A stretch of DNA of 64,000 nucleotides from Peptacetobacter hiranonis (GCF_008151785.1 NZ_CP036523.1:620001-684000); one strand, 5' to 3'; counted from the stretch's first letter, positions 1-9,063 are shown. The notes: a model not told the origin generated them from the letters alone. Translations and numbers: made by a program.

Positions 1-109
1 CTATCTGAATATCAGATATTTTGTCTTCAGTTACAGTTACATTAACTACTAATTTTCCTCGATAACCACGAGCAGCACCTTCATAAGTGCCTGGAATATA
101 ATTTGCCAT
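1..109 (-). CDS. FMN-binding domain protein, N-terminal part (cut by window edge)
   Basis: Reading leftward from an ATG, the 36 visible residues begin MANYIPGTYEGAARGYRG and continue with a run of beta-type residues (KLVVNVTVTEDKI). The opening GTYEGAARGYRGKLVV pattern is typical of FMN_bind domains, which carry covalently linked FMN in flavocytochrome-type reductases and Rnf/Nqr subunits. A GGGAGG ribosome site lies 9 bases upstream of the ATG. The gene continues beyond the window, so the full architecture (for example fusion to an FAD fumarate or urocanate reductase domain) cannot be seen. It is divergent from secG. Confidence 0.6.
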   Translation of the reverse strand, partial: MANYIPGTYEGAARGYRGKLVVNVTVTEDKISDIQI

Positions 110-405
110 CGAAAAATCCTCCCTTTACAATACAAAAAAATAATACAATTCTTGTTAAAAATAAAACTATTTCTACATAATTGAGTATATAAGAAGGATT
201 TTAAAAAGTCTATGTTGCAATATTTTGAAAAAATGCTATTTAATAAAAAAGATAGAAAATGTCATATAATGTATGAATATTTTAACAATTTTTGTCGCAG
301 TAAATTATAACCAAATGTAAAATTTGTGACGTATATGTTGTTGAACTTTTTTAACAGAAGTAGATAATTTTTGAATTAAAAATTATTATTCAAGTTTATA
401 ATTTG

Positions 406-434
406 TTGAAAAATAGCGAAATATATGTTACACT
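406..434 (+). promoter_or_regulatory. secG promoter
   Basis: TTGAAA and TACACT are separated by exactly 17 bases, with a TG one base before the -10 box (extended -10). The site ends about 40 bases upstream of the secG start. The rest of the 110-473 gap is AT-rich and shows nothing else I can name. Confidence 0.6.
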
Positions 435-473
435 AAAATGTAAGAATATATTCGATAAACAGGAGGGAACAGT

Positions 474-698
474 ATGGTTAATGTTTTAATGGCGTTACAG
501 GTTGCACTTGGTATAGCTTTAATAATAGTTATAATGCCACAGGAAAATAAAACTGCTATGCCTTCTCAGTATGGAGCAGAAGGAAATCAGACATACTTCA
601 AACCAAAGGGAAAACAGGCATTTTTAAACAAAGTAACTAAAGTAGTGTCAGTTTTATTCTTTTTAAATGCACTAGCATTAATTATAGTTACAAAATAG
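474..698 (+). CDS. secG: SecG, preprotein translocase subunit
   Basis: This 74-residue protein has two hydrophobic segments (about residues 3-21 and 54-72) joined by a polar loop. It carries the family features IIVIMPQ at the end of helix 1 and VVSVLFFLNALALIIV in helix 2. SecG associates with SecYE in the membrane and assists SecA-driven export. Its length is normal for clostridial SecG. It has its own promoter and terminator, so it is monocistronic here. In related clostridia secG sits next to rnr; here a restriction-modification unit lies between them. The start is set by AGGAGG seven bases upstream. Confidence 0.93.
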   Translation: MVNVLMALQVALGIALIIVIMPQENKTAMPSQYGAEGNQTYFKPKGKQAFLNKVTKVVSVLFFLNALALIIVTK

Positions 699-760
699 TC
701 TGCAACCGGCCATTGTCAGACTAGAGGATTTTAAAATTAAATTTAATTTTGAAGTAGAAG

Positions 761-796
761 ATACCGTTGATGTTGTTAGAAATCGACGGTATTTTT
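761..796 (+). terminator. secG terminator
   Basis: ATACCGTTGAT pairs with ATCGACGGTAT (one G-T pair) across a 10-base loop and is followed by a T run. Confidence 0.75.
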
Positions 797-1437
797 ATAT
801 AGAAAGTAAAATTTATATTGTTAGTTTAATAAAAAAACTAATCTTGATAATTATAGTTATTCAATAATTATAAAAGATTATAAAAGGAAGAGTATAAAAT
901 AAATAACATATATAGTTTATCACATAAAAAATATAACTTTAAATATTATATATTTTTTTTATTATATTTATATAAATTACTACAAAAGTAATTGTGAAAT
1001 TTTGTGTTAAGTTTTAATTTTTTGTACATCCTATAGATGAAAGGTATTTTTGAAAATAATAGAGATTAATTTTTATTATTCTAACATTTATTAAGTTGCT
1101 AATAGTATTTATAATATTAATGAGTAACAGTCAGTTTTTTGTCTATTGTTATTAACTATTTTTATAATAATAATCTTGAGTTATGTATTTGTTTTGAAAT
1201 TATTAACGATTTGTTTGGCACTGTAGATATATCGATTATTATATTTTGTTATAACATATATAATGCAAATTATGAATTTATTAATAGAATCAATTAAAAA
1301 AATTTAGGAAAATAAACTAGGATTAGGTGAATATTTGCATTTGCAATGGAATATACAGGTTTGTAAGATTGGCCTGGACTTTTAAAGGCAAATATGTTAG
1401 AATTTACAAGTAAAAATATCAGAAAGGAGTTGAAAAA
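797..1437. other. AT-rich gap at the left edge of the restriction-modification insertion
   Basis: About 640 bases without a credible gene. It holds short AT hairpins near 812-870 and long poly-A/T tracts. No transposase relic, direct repeat or tRNA is visible that would mark an insertion mechanism. The only clear signal is the AAAGGAG ribosome site just before the methyltransferase. Confidence 0.5.
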
Positions 1438-2754
1438 ATGCCATATGCTGTAGATTTATTTTGTGGTGCGGGGGGATGTTCTGAAGGGCTTATTCAAGCA
1501 GGATTTCATATTTTATTTAGTTCAGATATTAGTGAAATGGTAGAAGTTACATATAAAAATAGACATGAGCAACTCGGTTTAATTCAGGGCAAAAATACTT
1601 GGTTTGAACGTTCTGATATAAGAGATTTAACTGGAGAAACTATTTTTAAATGTATTGAAAGTCTTGATATTTTTAAGAATCAAAAAATACCAGAGATTGA
1701 TTTACTAATAGGTGGACCTAGTTGTCAAGGTTTTTCAAGAGCTGGCAGAAGAGATAAATCTGATCCTAGAAATATGTTGTTTGGTGAATATGTCCGAGTT
1801 GTTGATGAAATAAAGCCAAAATATATTGTTTTAGAAAATGTAGAGGGTTTTGCAGATATGCAATTCATGGGATATGTTGGTATTACAGGAATAGCTTATC
1901 CAGATGGAAGTGTTACTCCAGATATTCTGAGAAGAGAGTTGAATGAAATAGGGTATGATACGTTAGAACCCAGAATTCTTAATGCTGCAGATTATGGTGT
2001 TCCACAAAGACGAAATAGAATTATTTTTATAGGATATAAAAAAGGTCTAAAACAACCACAGTATCCAGAACCTACAGTAGCTCCAGAGAACTATGTTTCT
2101 CTTCAAGAAGCTATTGGTGATTTAATAACTGATGAGAAACAAAGAGATTTAGTGAACAAAGAATTATCCCAGTATCAAATAGATAGCATTAATGGAAGAA
2201 CACCAGGAATTGATGGTAAAACTATTCCATCAAAAAAAAAGTTGAATATAGAGTTGTCAAAGCAAACGGATATTGTAAGGGAAAGATTCAGTTTGTTTGA
2301 ACCAGGTGAAACTGGAACAGTTTTAAAAAAAAGGATTATGGAAAAAGGTATTGATATATCCGACAAACCAGCGTTAATAAATCTTTGTTGTGAAAAATTA
2401 GGTATGAATAAGAATAGTGTTATAGAATTGTTTAAAAAAAGAGGTTGCTCTAAGGAACAGGTAGAAATTCTACTTACTAAAAAGAATATTAGACAGAGAT
2501 TTTCTCCAACACAACCATCAGCTACAGTTGTAACGATTGCAGATGATTATATTAGTCCATGGGAACCAAGAACCTTTAGTGTTAGAGAAATGGCAAGATG
2601 TCAATCTTTTGATGATTCATTTGAATTTTTAGGAAAGCGTACAACTGGAGGATTATTACGAAGAAAAGAGATACCCCAATACACTCAAGTGGGCAATGCG
2701 GTACCACCATTGTTAGCTAAGGCAATAGCCTTAGAAATAAAAAAAGTATTATAA
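1438..2754 (+). CDS. C5-cytosine DNA methyltransferase of a Type II R-M system
   Basis: The 438-residue protein has the m5C methyltransferase motifs in order. Motif I is VDLFCGAGGCSEGL (residues 5-18, AdoMet binding), motif IV GGPSCQGFS (92-100, nucleophile Cys96), motif VI ENVEGF (133-138), motif VIII PQRRNRIIFIG (189-199), motif IX around RQRFSPTQPSATV, and motif X QVGNAVPPLLAKAIA near the C-terminus. The roughly 150 residues between VIII and IX are the expected target-recognition region. The residue before the catalytic Cys is Ser, where most family members have Pro. Glutamine is mostly CAA, unlike core genes here. With the downstream controller and endonuclease it should protect the host sequence; the target is not readable, though the MvaI/BcnI-like partner suggests a CC-N-GG-type site. 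Confidence 0.93.
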   Translation: MPYAVDLFCGAGGCSEGLIQAGFHILFSSDISEMVEVTYKNRHEQLGLIQGKNTWFERSDIRDLTGETIFKCIESLDIFKNQKIPEIDLLIGGPSCQGFSRAGRRDKSDPRNMLFGEYVRVVDEIKPKYIVLENVEGFADMQFMGYVGITGIAYPDGSVTPDILRRELNEIGYDTLEPRILNAADYGVPQRRNRIIFIGYKKGLKQPQYPEPTVAPENYVSLQEAIGDLITDEKQRDLVNKELSQYQIDSINGRTPGIDGKTIPSKKKLNIELSKQTDIVRERFSLFEPGETGTVLKKRIMEKGIDISDKPALINLCCEKLGMNKNSVIELFKKRGCSKEQVEILLTKKNIRQRFSPTQPSATVVTIADDYISPWEPRTFSVREMARCQSFDDSFEFLGKRTTGGLLRRKEIPQYTQVGNAVPPLLAKAIALEIKKVL

Positions 2755-2760
2755 AAAAAA

Positions 2761-2792
2761 TGAGGATAGCTAATGTCTATCCTCATTTTTTT
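2761..2792 (+). terminator. Terminator after the methyltransferase gene
   Basis: TGAGGATAG pairs perfectly with CTATCCTCA over a 7-base loop and is followed by seven T. It separates methyltransferase transcription from the controller and endonuclease genes. Confidence 0.85.
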
Positions 2793-2908
2793 ATAATACT
2801 TTTTTTATTTCTAAAATATTGAAGTGATTAAAGCCGGTAATAATGATAGTTAAATGCCGATTTTAATAAGGTGAAATAGTGTATATTAATTATTAGGAGG
2901 TAAGTAAT

Positions 2909-3382
2909 ATGCCAGAATCAGATTACAGAAAATTGTTATTAATAATTGGTAATAATATCAGTATCGAACGAAAGCGACAGGGATTGAGTAAAATAAAGCT
3001 AGTTGAAAAAGCAGAATATTACCGTGTTGGATTGAGTCGTTTAGAAAAAGGTGAACAGGATATACAGCTAAAAACTCTTTTAAGAATATCAAAAGCTTTA
3101 AATGTAAATCCAGCGAATTTATGTACAAGGTCCTTTGAAAGGGAAAGGTCAGGCTATTTTGAGGATGATTATTTGCTAATTTTTGCGGATAATATACGAA
3201 ATCGTCTAAAAAAACTGAATAGATTGGAATTAAGTATTAGTAGCAAAGGCTACGGAATAGATCAAACAACTATAAGCAGAATTTTAAAAGGTAAAATAAA
3301 AAATCCGAGAATCTCAACAATGAATGAGCTAGCCTATGCTGTAAGTAGTGATCTCTCGGTGTTACTAAAAAGAAATAATTAA
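2909..3382 (+). CDS. XRE-family controller with two helix-turn-helix domains
   Basis: Residues 9-65 form a classic Xre/Cro helix-turn-helix (RKRQGLSKIKLVEKAEYYRV followed by LSRLEKGEQDIQLKTLLRIS). A second similar unit occupies about residues 95-150 (RNRLKKLN ... IDQTTISRILKGKIKNPRIS). R-M controller proteins are usually single HTH units of about 80 residues, so this 157-residue tandem form is unusual. It lies 12 bases upstream of the endonuclease gene and is probably co-transcribed with it, which fits a C-protein role delaying endonuclease expression until methylation is complete. The role is inferred from position and fold. The ribosome site is AGGAGG. Confidence 0.8.
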   Translation: MPESDYRKLLLIIGNNISIERKRQGLSKIKLVEKAEYYRVGLSRLEKGEQDIQLKTLLRISKALNVNPANLCTRSFERERSGYFEDDYLLIFADNIRNRLKKLNRLELSISSKGYGIDQTTISRILKGKIKNPRISTMNELAYAVSSDLSVLLKRNN

Positions 3383-3394
3383 GGAGGAAATAAA

Positions 3395-4651
3395 ATGATA
3401 TTTATACCCTATACAGATGAAAAAGAAGAAATAATGAATATACAGAAAATCCAGAATAGTGAATATGCTATTGTGCGTATGACAAATACCATGATGAGAA
3501 AAAATAATACAGACTGCAATGGCTTTTTTCGAACAATGTTGAAAAAAATGAATATTGTAGATTATGAAAAGTTAGATCACGGAAAAGAAAATGGTGTGAT
3601 GACACAAGCATTATTTATATTACCTGAATATTCAAAATTAATTGATATGAATTTTTATATTGTCAATGGTAAACGAGGTGATAGAAGATGGTCTTTTTAT
3701 GGTTTGTCGAAGTGTTGTCGTGAGGGTGAGATATGTGAGGGGGATTTAATATATTTTTCTACATATGAAAAAGTAGATGGTAAAAAGTGTTTATTTATAA
3801 TCAATTTGACACGCAATACACCTAGTATTGATTATATTTCTAGTCAGATAGGTATTGATACAGTAAATCAGGCTTTTGATATGATAAAAGATGACTTAAA
3901 AAGAATTGTTCAAAAGAACACTTTTGTTCCTAATGTAAAAGGAAAGGGAAAGGAATCTCCCAAAGATGTTGGTGAGACATTAGAACATGAAATGAAAGTT
4001 GAAACTAATAACCGTAAAGACGGAGATATAGAAGGGGTTCTTGAACTTAAAGGAAAAGGTAGTAAATCAACTAAAGATACGTTACTTACATTGAGACCAT
4101 CATTTGAAGGAACTTATATTGAAGAAGTGGAACCCAATGATAAACATAGAGTTAAGGTATTTCCTTTGATTTATGGATACGATTCAGAAAAACATCCTAA
4201 ATGCAAAGATTTATATATTACTATAGGTTGTCAAGATGCGCCTCAGAATAAGCACGGATTTTATTTAGTTGTAGATGAAGTAAAAAATATTGTAAAGCTT
4301 ATGGGACCTGGACGAAAGACTAAAAAAGATGAAATGACAGCATTCTGGACATTTGATGCATTAGAAGAGGCACTCAATAAAAAACATAGAGCAACTCTAT
4401 GGATTACTGCAGATAAAAAAGTTATCAACGATACTGTGATGTATAATTACAAGCGTATTGAATTTTCTAGATCACCAAAATTTTCTACATTTATTTCACT
4501 GATTAAGAGTGGAGAAGTAACTTATGATTGGAGAGGTCATACATCAACTAGTGAGAAATATGTAGGTGTAAACAAGGGAAATGCTTGGAGAATAAAACCG
4601 AGATCTCGTAAAGAATTATTTGGATCTTTGGAAGTAGTTGAATTTGAATAA
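3395..4651 (+). CDS. MvaI/BcnI-family restriction endonuclease
   Basis: Residues about 190-418 match the MvaI/BcnI (MutH-like) pattern: TLEHEMKVETNN, then the catalytic candidates Asp211, Glu217 and Lys219 in DIEGVLELKGKG, then TLLTLRPSFEG. A C-terminal GNAWRIKPRSRKELFG follows, resembling the family's DNA-contact region. The family cleaves CC(W or S)GG-type sites as a monomer. The first 180 residues are extra relative to MvaI/BcnI and include a beta-rich GDLIYFSTYEKVDGK stretch that could be an added DNA- or effector-binding domain, as in EcoRII; that is inference. Pairing with the upstream m5C methyltransferase and controller makes a complete Type II system. The start follows AAGGAGG closely; a second in-frame ATG 39 bases on is possible. 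Confidence 0.75.
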   Translation: MIFIPYTDEKEEIMNIQKIQNSEYAIVRMTNTMMRKNNTDCNGFFRTMLKKMNIVDYEKLDHGKENGVMTQALFILPEYSKLIDMNFYIVNGKRGDRRWSFYGLSKCCREGEICEGDLIYFSTYEKVDGKKCLFIINLTRNTPSIDYISSQIGIDTVNQAFDMIKDDLKRIVQKNTFVPNVKGKGKESPKDVGETLEHEMKVETNNRKDGDIEGVLELKGKGSKSTKDTLLTLRPSFEGTYIEEVEPNDKHRVKVFPLIYGYDSEKHPKCKDLYITIGCQDAPQNKHGFYLVVDEVKNIVKLMGPGRKTKKDEMTAFWTFDALEEALNKKHRATLWITADKKVINDTVMYNYKRIEFSRSPKFSTFISLIKSGEVTYDWRGHTSTSEKYVGVNKGNAWRIKPRSRKELFGSLEVVEFE

Positions 4652-5312
4652 TAATTAATATAAAAGATTTTAGCTATGAAAAAGTTTGGAGATTTTGTTT
4701 AGTCGCTGTACAGAAGTATACAATCTTTTGTATCAAGGGTTTATGAATTGCTGAATGCTATATTATGCTTAAATAATAAATCAGATTATTTAATATTAAA
4801 AAATTATATAGTTATATATGTTACAGAGTACATATAACTAACTAATATAATAGTATAAAATAGGTAAAAAAAATAATTTATATTTATTCATAATCAACAG
4901 ATTATTAAAAAATAATCAAGTGAATTTTAAAAAAGATATTAGTAATATCAATGAAATATGATGTGAAATTAGAAAAATAGTTTTTATGATTCTAAGAATA
5001 ACAACATAATATTTAATTTTAGCGAATTTAAAATAGTATAAAATAGAAAGCACTCAATTTAGTTTGGGTGCTTTTTATTTTAAAAATATTTATGATAAAA
5101 TATATTAAAATCTTAAAAATTGTTATATAATATTGAGAAATAACAAAATAAACAAGAAATAAAAAAATTCCCTAAAAATTTAATAAAACAAACAAAATAA
5201 CACAGATTTAGCCTAAAAAAAGTAAATAAGGTGTATAATATAGTAAACATCAATAAAGATATATATGTAGTAAATAATATAAATTTAGAGAAAAAAAGAA
5301 GGAGGTATAACT
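4652..5312. other. Gene-free AT-rich gap between the R-M unit and rnr
   Basis: No open frame worth calling. It contains a small hairpin near 4710 (ATACAA / TTGTAT), the terminator listed separately, and a TATAAT at 5234-5239 without a good -35 box that could serve rnr. Confidence 0.45.
5047..5077 (+). terminator. Terminator closing the R-M region
   Basis: AAAGCACTCAA pairs with TTGGGTGCTTT (one G-T pair) across a 5-base loop, followed by T5. It lies some 400 bases past the endonuclease stop, so it may be the original secG-side terminator displaced by the insertion. Confidence 0.7.
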
Positions 5313-7445
5313 ATGATACCTGGATTAAAAGAACAATTAGTAGGTTTAATAAACGAACCTGGATATGTTCCACTAAAAATGGAAGAACTAGCAAAAATAT
5401 TTGACATACACACATCAGAAAGACCAATGTTCTACAACTTCATAGAAGAATTAGAGCAGGATGGATATGTAGTTAGAACTAAAAAGAACAAAATAATGTC
5501 TGCAGAACAGGCAGGACTTTTTGTAGGAAAGTTTGTCGCACACGAAAAAGGATTTGGATTTGTTGAGTCAGATGAAGAATTTGTTCAGGACTTATTCATT
5601 CCAGCTGACTATGTAGAAACTGCAATGCATGGTGATAGAGTAGTTGCTGAGGTTGTAAAGGAAGCGACAGATGAAAGAAGAGCAGAAGGAAAAATACTTA
5701 GAATAGTTAAGAGAGAAATAACTGAGGTTGTAGGTACTTTCCAGAAATGCGATGCGAGATTTGCATTTGTCGTTCCAGATAGCAAAAGACTTACAAAAGA
5801 CGTATACGTTCCAAAATCAGGATTTAACGGCGCAACTACTGGGGACAAAGTTGTCTGCAAGATAACTTTATACCCAAGAGCTGGCAAAAAACCTGAAGGT
5901 GTAATAACTGAGGTTATAGGGAAAAAGGGAGATAGATACGTTGAAATAGACTCTATTGTAAGGGCAAATAATCTACCTGATGATTTCCCTAAAAAAGTTC
6001 AGAGAGAGGCAGAACAGATAACTGCTCCAACAGAGGCTGATTTTGAAGGAAGACTTGATTTAAGAGATTGGAATATATTCACAATAGACGGTGACGATGC
6101 TAAGGATTTAGACGATGCTGTTTCTGTTGAAAAATTAAAAAATGGAAACTACAAACTTGGGGTACATATAGCAGATGTAAGCCATTATGTAACTGAGGGC
6201 AGCAAAATAGACAAAGAAGCACTAAAAAGAGCGACTTCAGTTTATCTAGTAGATAAGGTAATTCCAATGCTTCCAAAAGAATTATCTAATGGTGTCTGCA
6301 GTTTAAATCGGGGCGAGGATAAACTTGCACTTTCTGTAATAATGGAAATAGACAAACATGGTACAGTTGTGGACCACGATATTAGAGAAACTGTTATAGA
6401 CTCAAAAGCGAGAATGACTTACACAGAAGTGTCTGATATTCTTGAAAAAAATGATGAAAAATTATGCAAAACATTTGCTCATTTAGTAGACGATTTTAGA
6501 ACAGCTGAGGAATTAGCTAGAATCCTTATGGATAAAAGAGATAGAAGAGGAGCTATAGATTTCAACTTCCCAGAATCTAAGATAGTACTTGACTCAGAGG
6601 GAATTCCTGTTGATATAGAGCCTTACGAAAGAAGAATAGCAAACAGAATGATAGAAGAGTTTATGCTTGTTACAAATGAAATTGTTGCAGAACATTTCTA
6701 CTGGTTAACAATGCCATTTGTCTACAGAATTCACGAAAACCCATCTGATGAAAAAATGGCTACTTTAGGAAAATTCATATCTAGCTTTGGATACAAAGTA
6801 AATAATGGAAAAGATGAAGAAGTCCATCCAAAAGCATTACAGACTGTTCTTAAAAAGATAGCTGGAAAACCAGAAGAAAGTGCAATAAGTGCGATAATGC
6901 TTAGATCTTTAAGACAGGCGAGATATTCTCCAAACTGTGAAGGTCACTTTGGACTAGCAGCTAAATTCTACTGCCACTTCACTTCTCCAATAAGAAGATA
7001 TCCTGACCTTCAGATACACAGAGTTATAAAAGAAGTGATAAATGGAAGAATGGACAAAAAAGCAAAGGCTCACTTTGAAGCAGTTGTGTCTTATGCATCA
7101 GACCATTCATCTGAACAGGAAAGAGCAGCAGATGTTGCAGAAAGAGAAGTTGACGATTACTATAAAGCAGTATACATGGAAAAAAGAATTGGTCAGGAAT
7201 ATGACGGTACTGTTTCTGGAGTTACAAACTTCGGTATATTTGTAGAGCTACCTAGCAGCGTTGAAGGTCTTGTAAGACTTGCCGATATGGGAGATGATTA
7301 CTACAATTACGACGAAGAAAACTTCTGTGTTCTTGGAGAAAGAACTAAGAAAATGTACAAAATCGGTGACTCTGTAAGAATAAAAGTAGTAAACGTAGAT
7401 ATAGATAGAAAAGAAATAGACTTCAAGATACTTAAAAAATATTAA
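5313..7445 (+). CDS. rnr: Ribonuclease R (3'-5' exoribonuclease)
   Basis: The 710-residue protein has an N-terminal winged-helix region (1-60), cold-shock OB domains (about 70-225), the RNB catalytic domain and a C-terminal S1 domain (about 630-710, starting GQEYDGTVSGVTNFGIFVEL). The RNB active site reads TIDGDDAKDLDDA, keeping the four metal-binding aspartates, and FTSPIRRYPDLQIHR carries the catalytic Arg. RNase R degrades structured RNA and, with SmpB-tmRNA, removes faulty mRNAs. In this window smpB and ssrA lie about 5 kb downstream, separated by azlCD and other genes that are usually not there. Eleven of twelve Gln codons are CAG. The start follows GGAGG. Confidence 0.96.
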   Translation: MIPGLKEQLVGLINEPGYVPLKMEELAKIFDIHTSERPMFYNFIEELEQDGYVVRTKKNKIMSAEQAGLFVGKFVAHEKGFGFVESDEEFVQDLFIPADYVETAMHGDRVVAEVVKEATDERRAEGKILRIVKREITEVVGTFQKCDARFAFVVPDSKRLTKDVYVPKSGFNGATTGDKVVCKITLYPRAGKKPEGVITEVIGKKGDRYVEIDSIVRANNLPDDFPKKVQREAEQITAPTEADFEGRLDLRDWNIFTIDGDDAKDLDDAVSVEKLKNGNYKLGVHIADVSHYVTEGSKIDKEALKRATSVYLVDKVIPMLPKELSNGVCSLNRGEDKLALSVIMEIDKHGTVVDHDIRETVIDSKARMTYTEVSDILEKNDEKLCKTFAHLVDDFRTAEELARILMDKRDRRGAIDFNFPESKIVLDSEGIPVDIEPYERRIANRMIEEFMLVTNEIVAEHFYWLTMPFVYRIHENPSDEKMATLGKFISSFGYKVNNGKDEEVHPKALQTVLKKIAGKPEESAISAIMLRSLRQARYSPNCEGHFGLAAKFYCHFTSPIRRYPDLQIHRVIKEVINGRMDKKAKAHFEAVVSYASDHSSEQERAADVAEREVDDYYKAVYMEKRIGQEYDGTVSGVTNFGIFVELPSSVEGLVRLADMGDDYYNYDEENFCVLGERTKKMYKIGDSVRIKVVNVDIDRKEIDFKILKKY

Positions 7446-7490
7446 GTTATTAATTATAAAATAGTAATTAAATAAAAATACAATAAAAAC

Positions 7491-7525
7491 AAATTTGTCT
7501 ACTATACTTTTATAGTAGACAAATT
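7491..7525. terminator. Perfect 15-bp hairpin after rnr
   Basis: AATTTGTCTACTATA and its exact complement flank a CTTT loop. There is no T run on the + side, while the - side is followed by GTTTTTAT, so it is at best a weak terminator or an mRNA 3'-end stabiliser between rnr and its paralogue. Confidence 0.5.
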
Positions 7526-7606
7526 GCTATATAGAGAATTATTTATAGTATAAACAACTAGATTTAAAATAATACAATGCGTTAATTTGTTCTGGAGGTG
7601 TTTGAT

Positions 7607-8995
7607 ATGATTTCAGAAAATGGCAACCTACTAAAAAAATTAATAAAAGATGGAAGACCTGTATCAGAATCTTCTAAGGAAAATTCAAAATCTATAGAAT
7701 CCGAGTATCTAAAAAATAGATTGAAAATATCTAAATTCGACGTGAGTGAATTTGGAATAGATGAAGAATTTGACGAGAGAATAACCAAAGAAGCGTGCAG
7801 GCTTTCAGATGAACGAATTGAATATGAGATAAATAAAAGAGTTGATTTGAGGGATTTAAAAACTTTTACAATAGATGGAAAAAATTCTAAGGATTTGGAC
7901 GATGCAATAAGTATAAATAAGAATTTTAATGGGAATTATATTTTAGGCGTTCATATTGCAGATGTAAGCCATTATGTGAGAGAGTACAGCTGCATAGACA
8001 AAATGGCTAGAAGAAGAGCTACGTCTGTCTACCTTAATGATAGGGTAATTCCAATGCTTCCACCAGAGATTTCAAATGGAATATGTAGTTTAAATCAAGG
8101 TGAGGAGAAGCTGACTTTGTCAGTATTTATTGAAATTGATAAGCATGGGATAACTGTAAACCATTGGATCTGTGAAAGTGTGATAGCATCTCATCTAAGA
8201 ACAAATTACGATGATGTATCAGATATTATAGAAAATAAAGATAAAAAGTTAATAGAGCAGTATAAAGATTTTATACAGGATTTTGAAGAGGCTGATAAAT
8301 TAGCACAAATTTTGAGAGATAGAAGGATAAAAAGAGGTGCTTTGAGTTTTGATACTCCTGAGAAAAGAGTAATATTGGACGAAAATAGAATTCCAATTGA
8401 CCTTATCACAGAAGAGAGAAGGGCTGCAAATATAATAATCGAGGAATTTATGATTGTTGCCAATGAAACTGTAGCAAAGCATTTTGTAAATGAGGAAATT
8501 CCTTTTATTTATCGAATCCTAGAAAATCCTCATAGAAATAAAAATAAAGTACCTTCTACATTCGTAACTACTTATGATTTAGGACTTAGAGAGATTGAAT
8601 TAGATGAGATAACACCTTTAGACATTCAGAGAATGATAAACAGTGTTCCTAATGAAGGTGTTGAGGAACTTTTGAAGTGTATAGTTAGAAAGGCAAATAG
8701 ACAGGCTAGATATTCTAGCTCTTGCACAGAGCATTACACTCTTGCTACAGACTGTTACTGTCACTTTACTTCACCTATCAGAAGATATCCAGATCTTCAA
8801 ATACACAGGATAATTAAGGATTATTTGAATGGAAGAATGACAGAAGCTAGAAGACAGCACTATGGAAGCTTTATTGAAGAAGTGGCTGAAATAAGCACAT
8901 TGAAATCGAGAACTGCTGACAGAGCTGAAAGAGAAGCAGAAAACTATTATAGAAAAATATATAGAGCAATTCAAGAATCATATCTAATGAGATAA
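7607..8995 (+). CDS. RNB-domain ribonuclease lacking OB and S1 domains (RNase R paralogue)
   Basis: This 462-residue protein is almost only an RNB domain. The metal site TIDGKNSKDLDDA keeps Asp90, Asp96, Asp98 and Asp99 in RNase II spacing, and FTSPIRRYPDLQIHR is present near the end. About 80 residues precede the catalytic domain, with no cold-shock domains, and the protein stops where RNase R would enter its S1 domain. Regions such as VHIADVSHYV and ICSLNQGEEKL track the neighbouring rnr closely, so a tandem duplication with loss of the RNA-binding ends is the simplest origin. The catalytic residues are intact, so it is probably active, perhaps on unstructured or special substrates (inference). 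The ATG is preferred to an in-frame GTG at 7598 because that GTG overlaps the GGAGGTG ribosome site. Confidence 0.85.
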   Translation: MISENGNLLKKLIKDGRPVSESSKENSKSIESEYLKNRLKISKFDVSEFGIDEEFDERITKEACRLSDERIEYEINKRVDLRDLKTFTIDGKNSKDLDDAISINKNFNGNYILGVHIADVSHYVREYSCIDKMARRRATSVYLNDRVIPMLPPEISNGICSLNQGEEKLTLSVFIEIDKHGITVNHWICESVIASHLRTNYDDVSDIIENKDKKLIEQYKDFIQDFEEADKLAQILRDRRIKRGALSFDTPEKRVILDENRIPIDLITEERRAANIIIEEFMIVANETVAKHFVNEEIPFIYRILENPHRNKNKVPSTFVTTYDLGLREIELDEITPLDIQRMINSVPNEGVEELLKCIVRKANRQARYSSSCTEHYTLATDCYCHFTSPIRRYPDLQIHRIIKDYLNGRMTEARRQHYGSFIEEVAEISTLKSRTADRAEREAENYYRKIYRAIQESYLMR

Positions 8996-9063
8996 ATCAA
9001 AAATTACCTATTCTATTGATACTATGCTACATACTATCAATATTCTTGGCAAAGTTTTGATTT
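8994..9063. repeat. Tip-less hairpin remnant of the TCCAG/ATTGTC repeat family
   Basis: A self-complementary stretch runs from AAATCAAAAATTACC to TTTTGATTT, beginning inside the stop codon of the RNB paralogue. Both arms match the outer arms of the full element at 10738-10920, but the central core (internal loop and inner stem) is missing. It looks like a copy whose tip has been deleted. Confidence 0.65.

Noticed and set aside
699-1437. Prophage or integrative element carrying the R-M unit
   Set aside because: No integrase, tRNA target, att repeat or phage gene is visible on either side.
7042-7245. Out-of-frame ORF inside rnr
   Set aside because: Contained within a conserved gene in another frame, with no start signal and no recognisable product.
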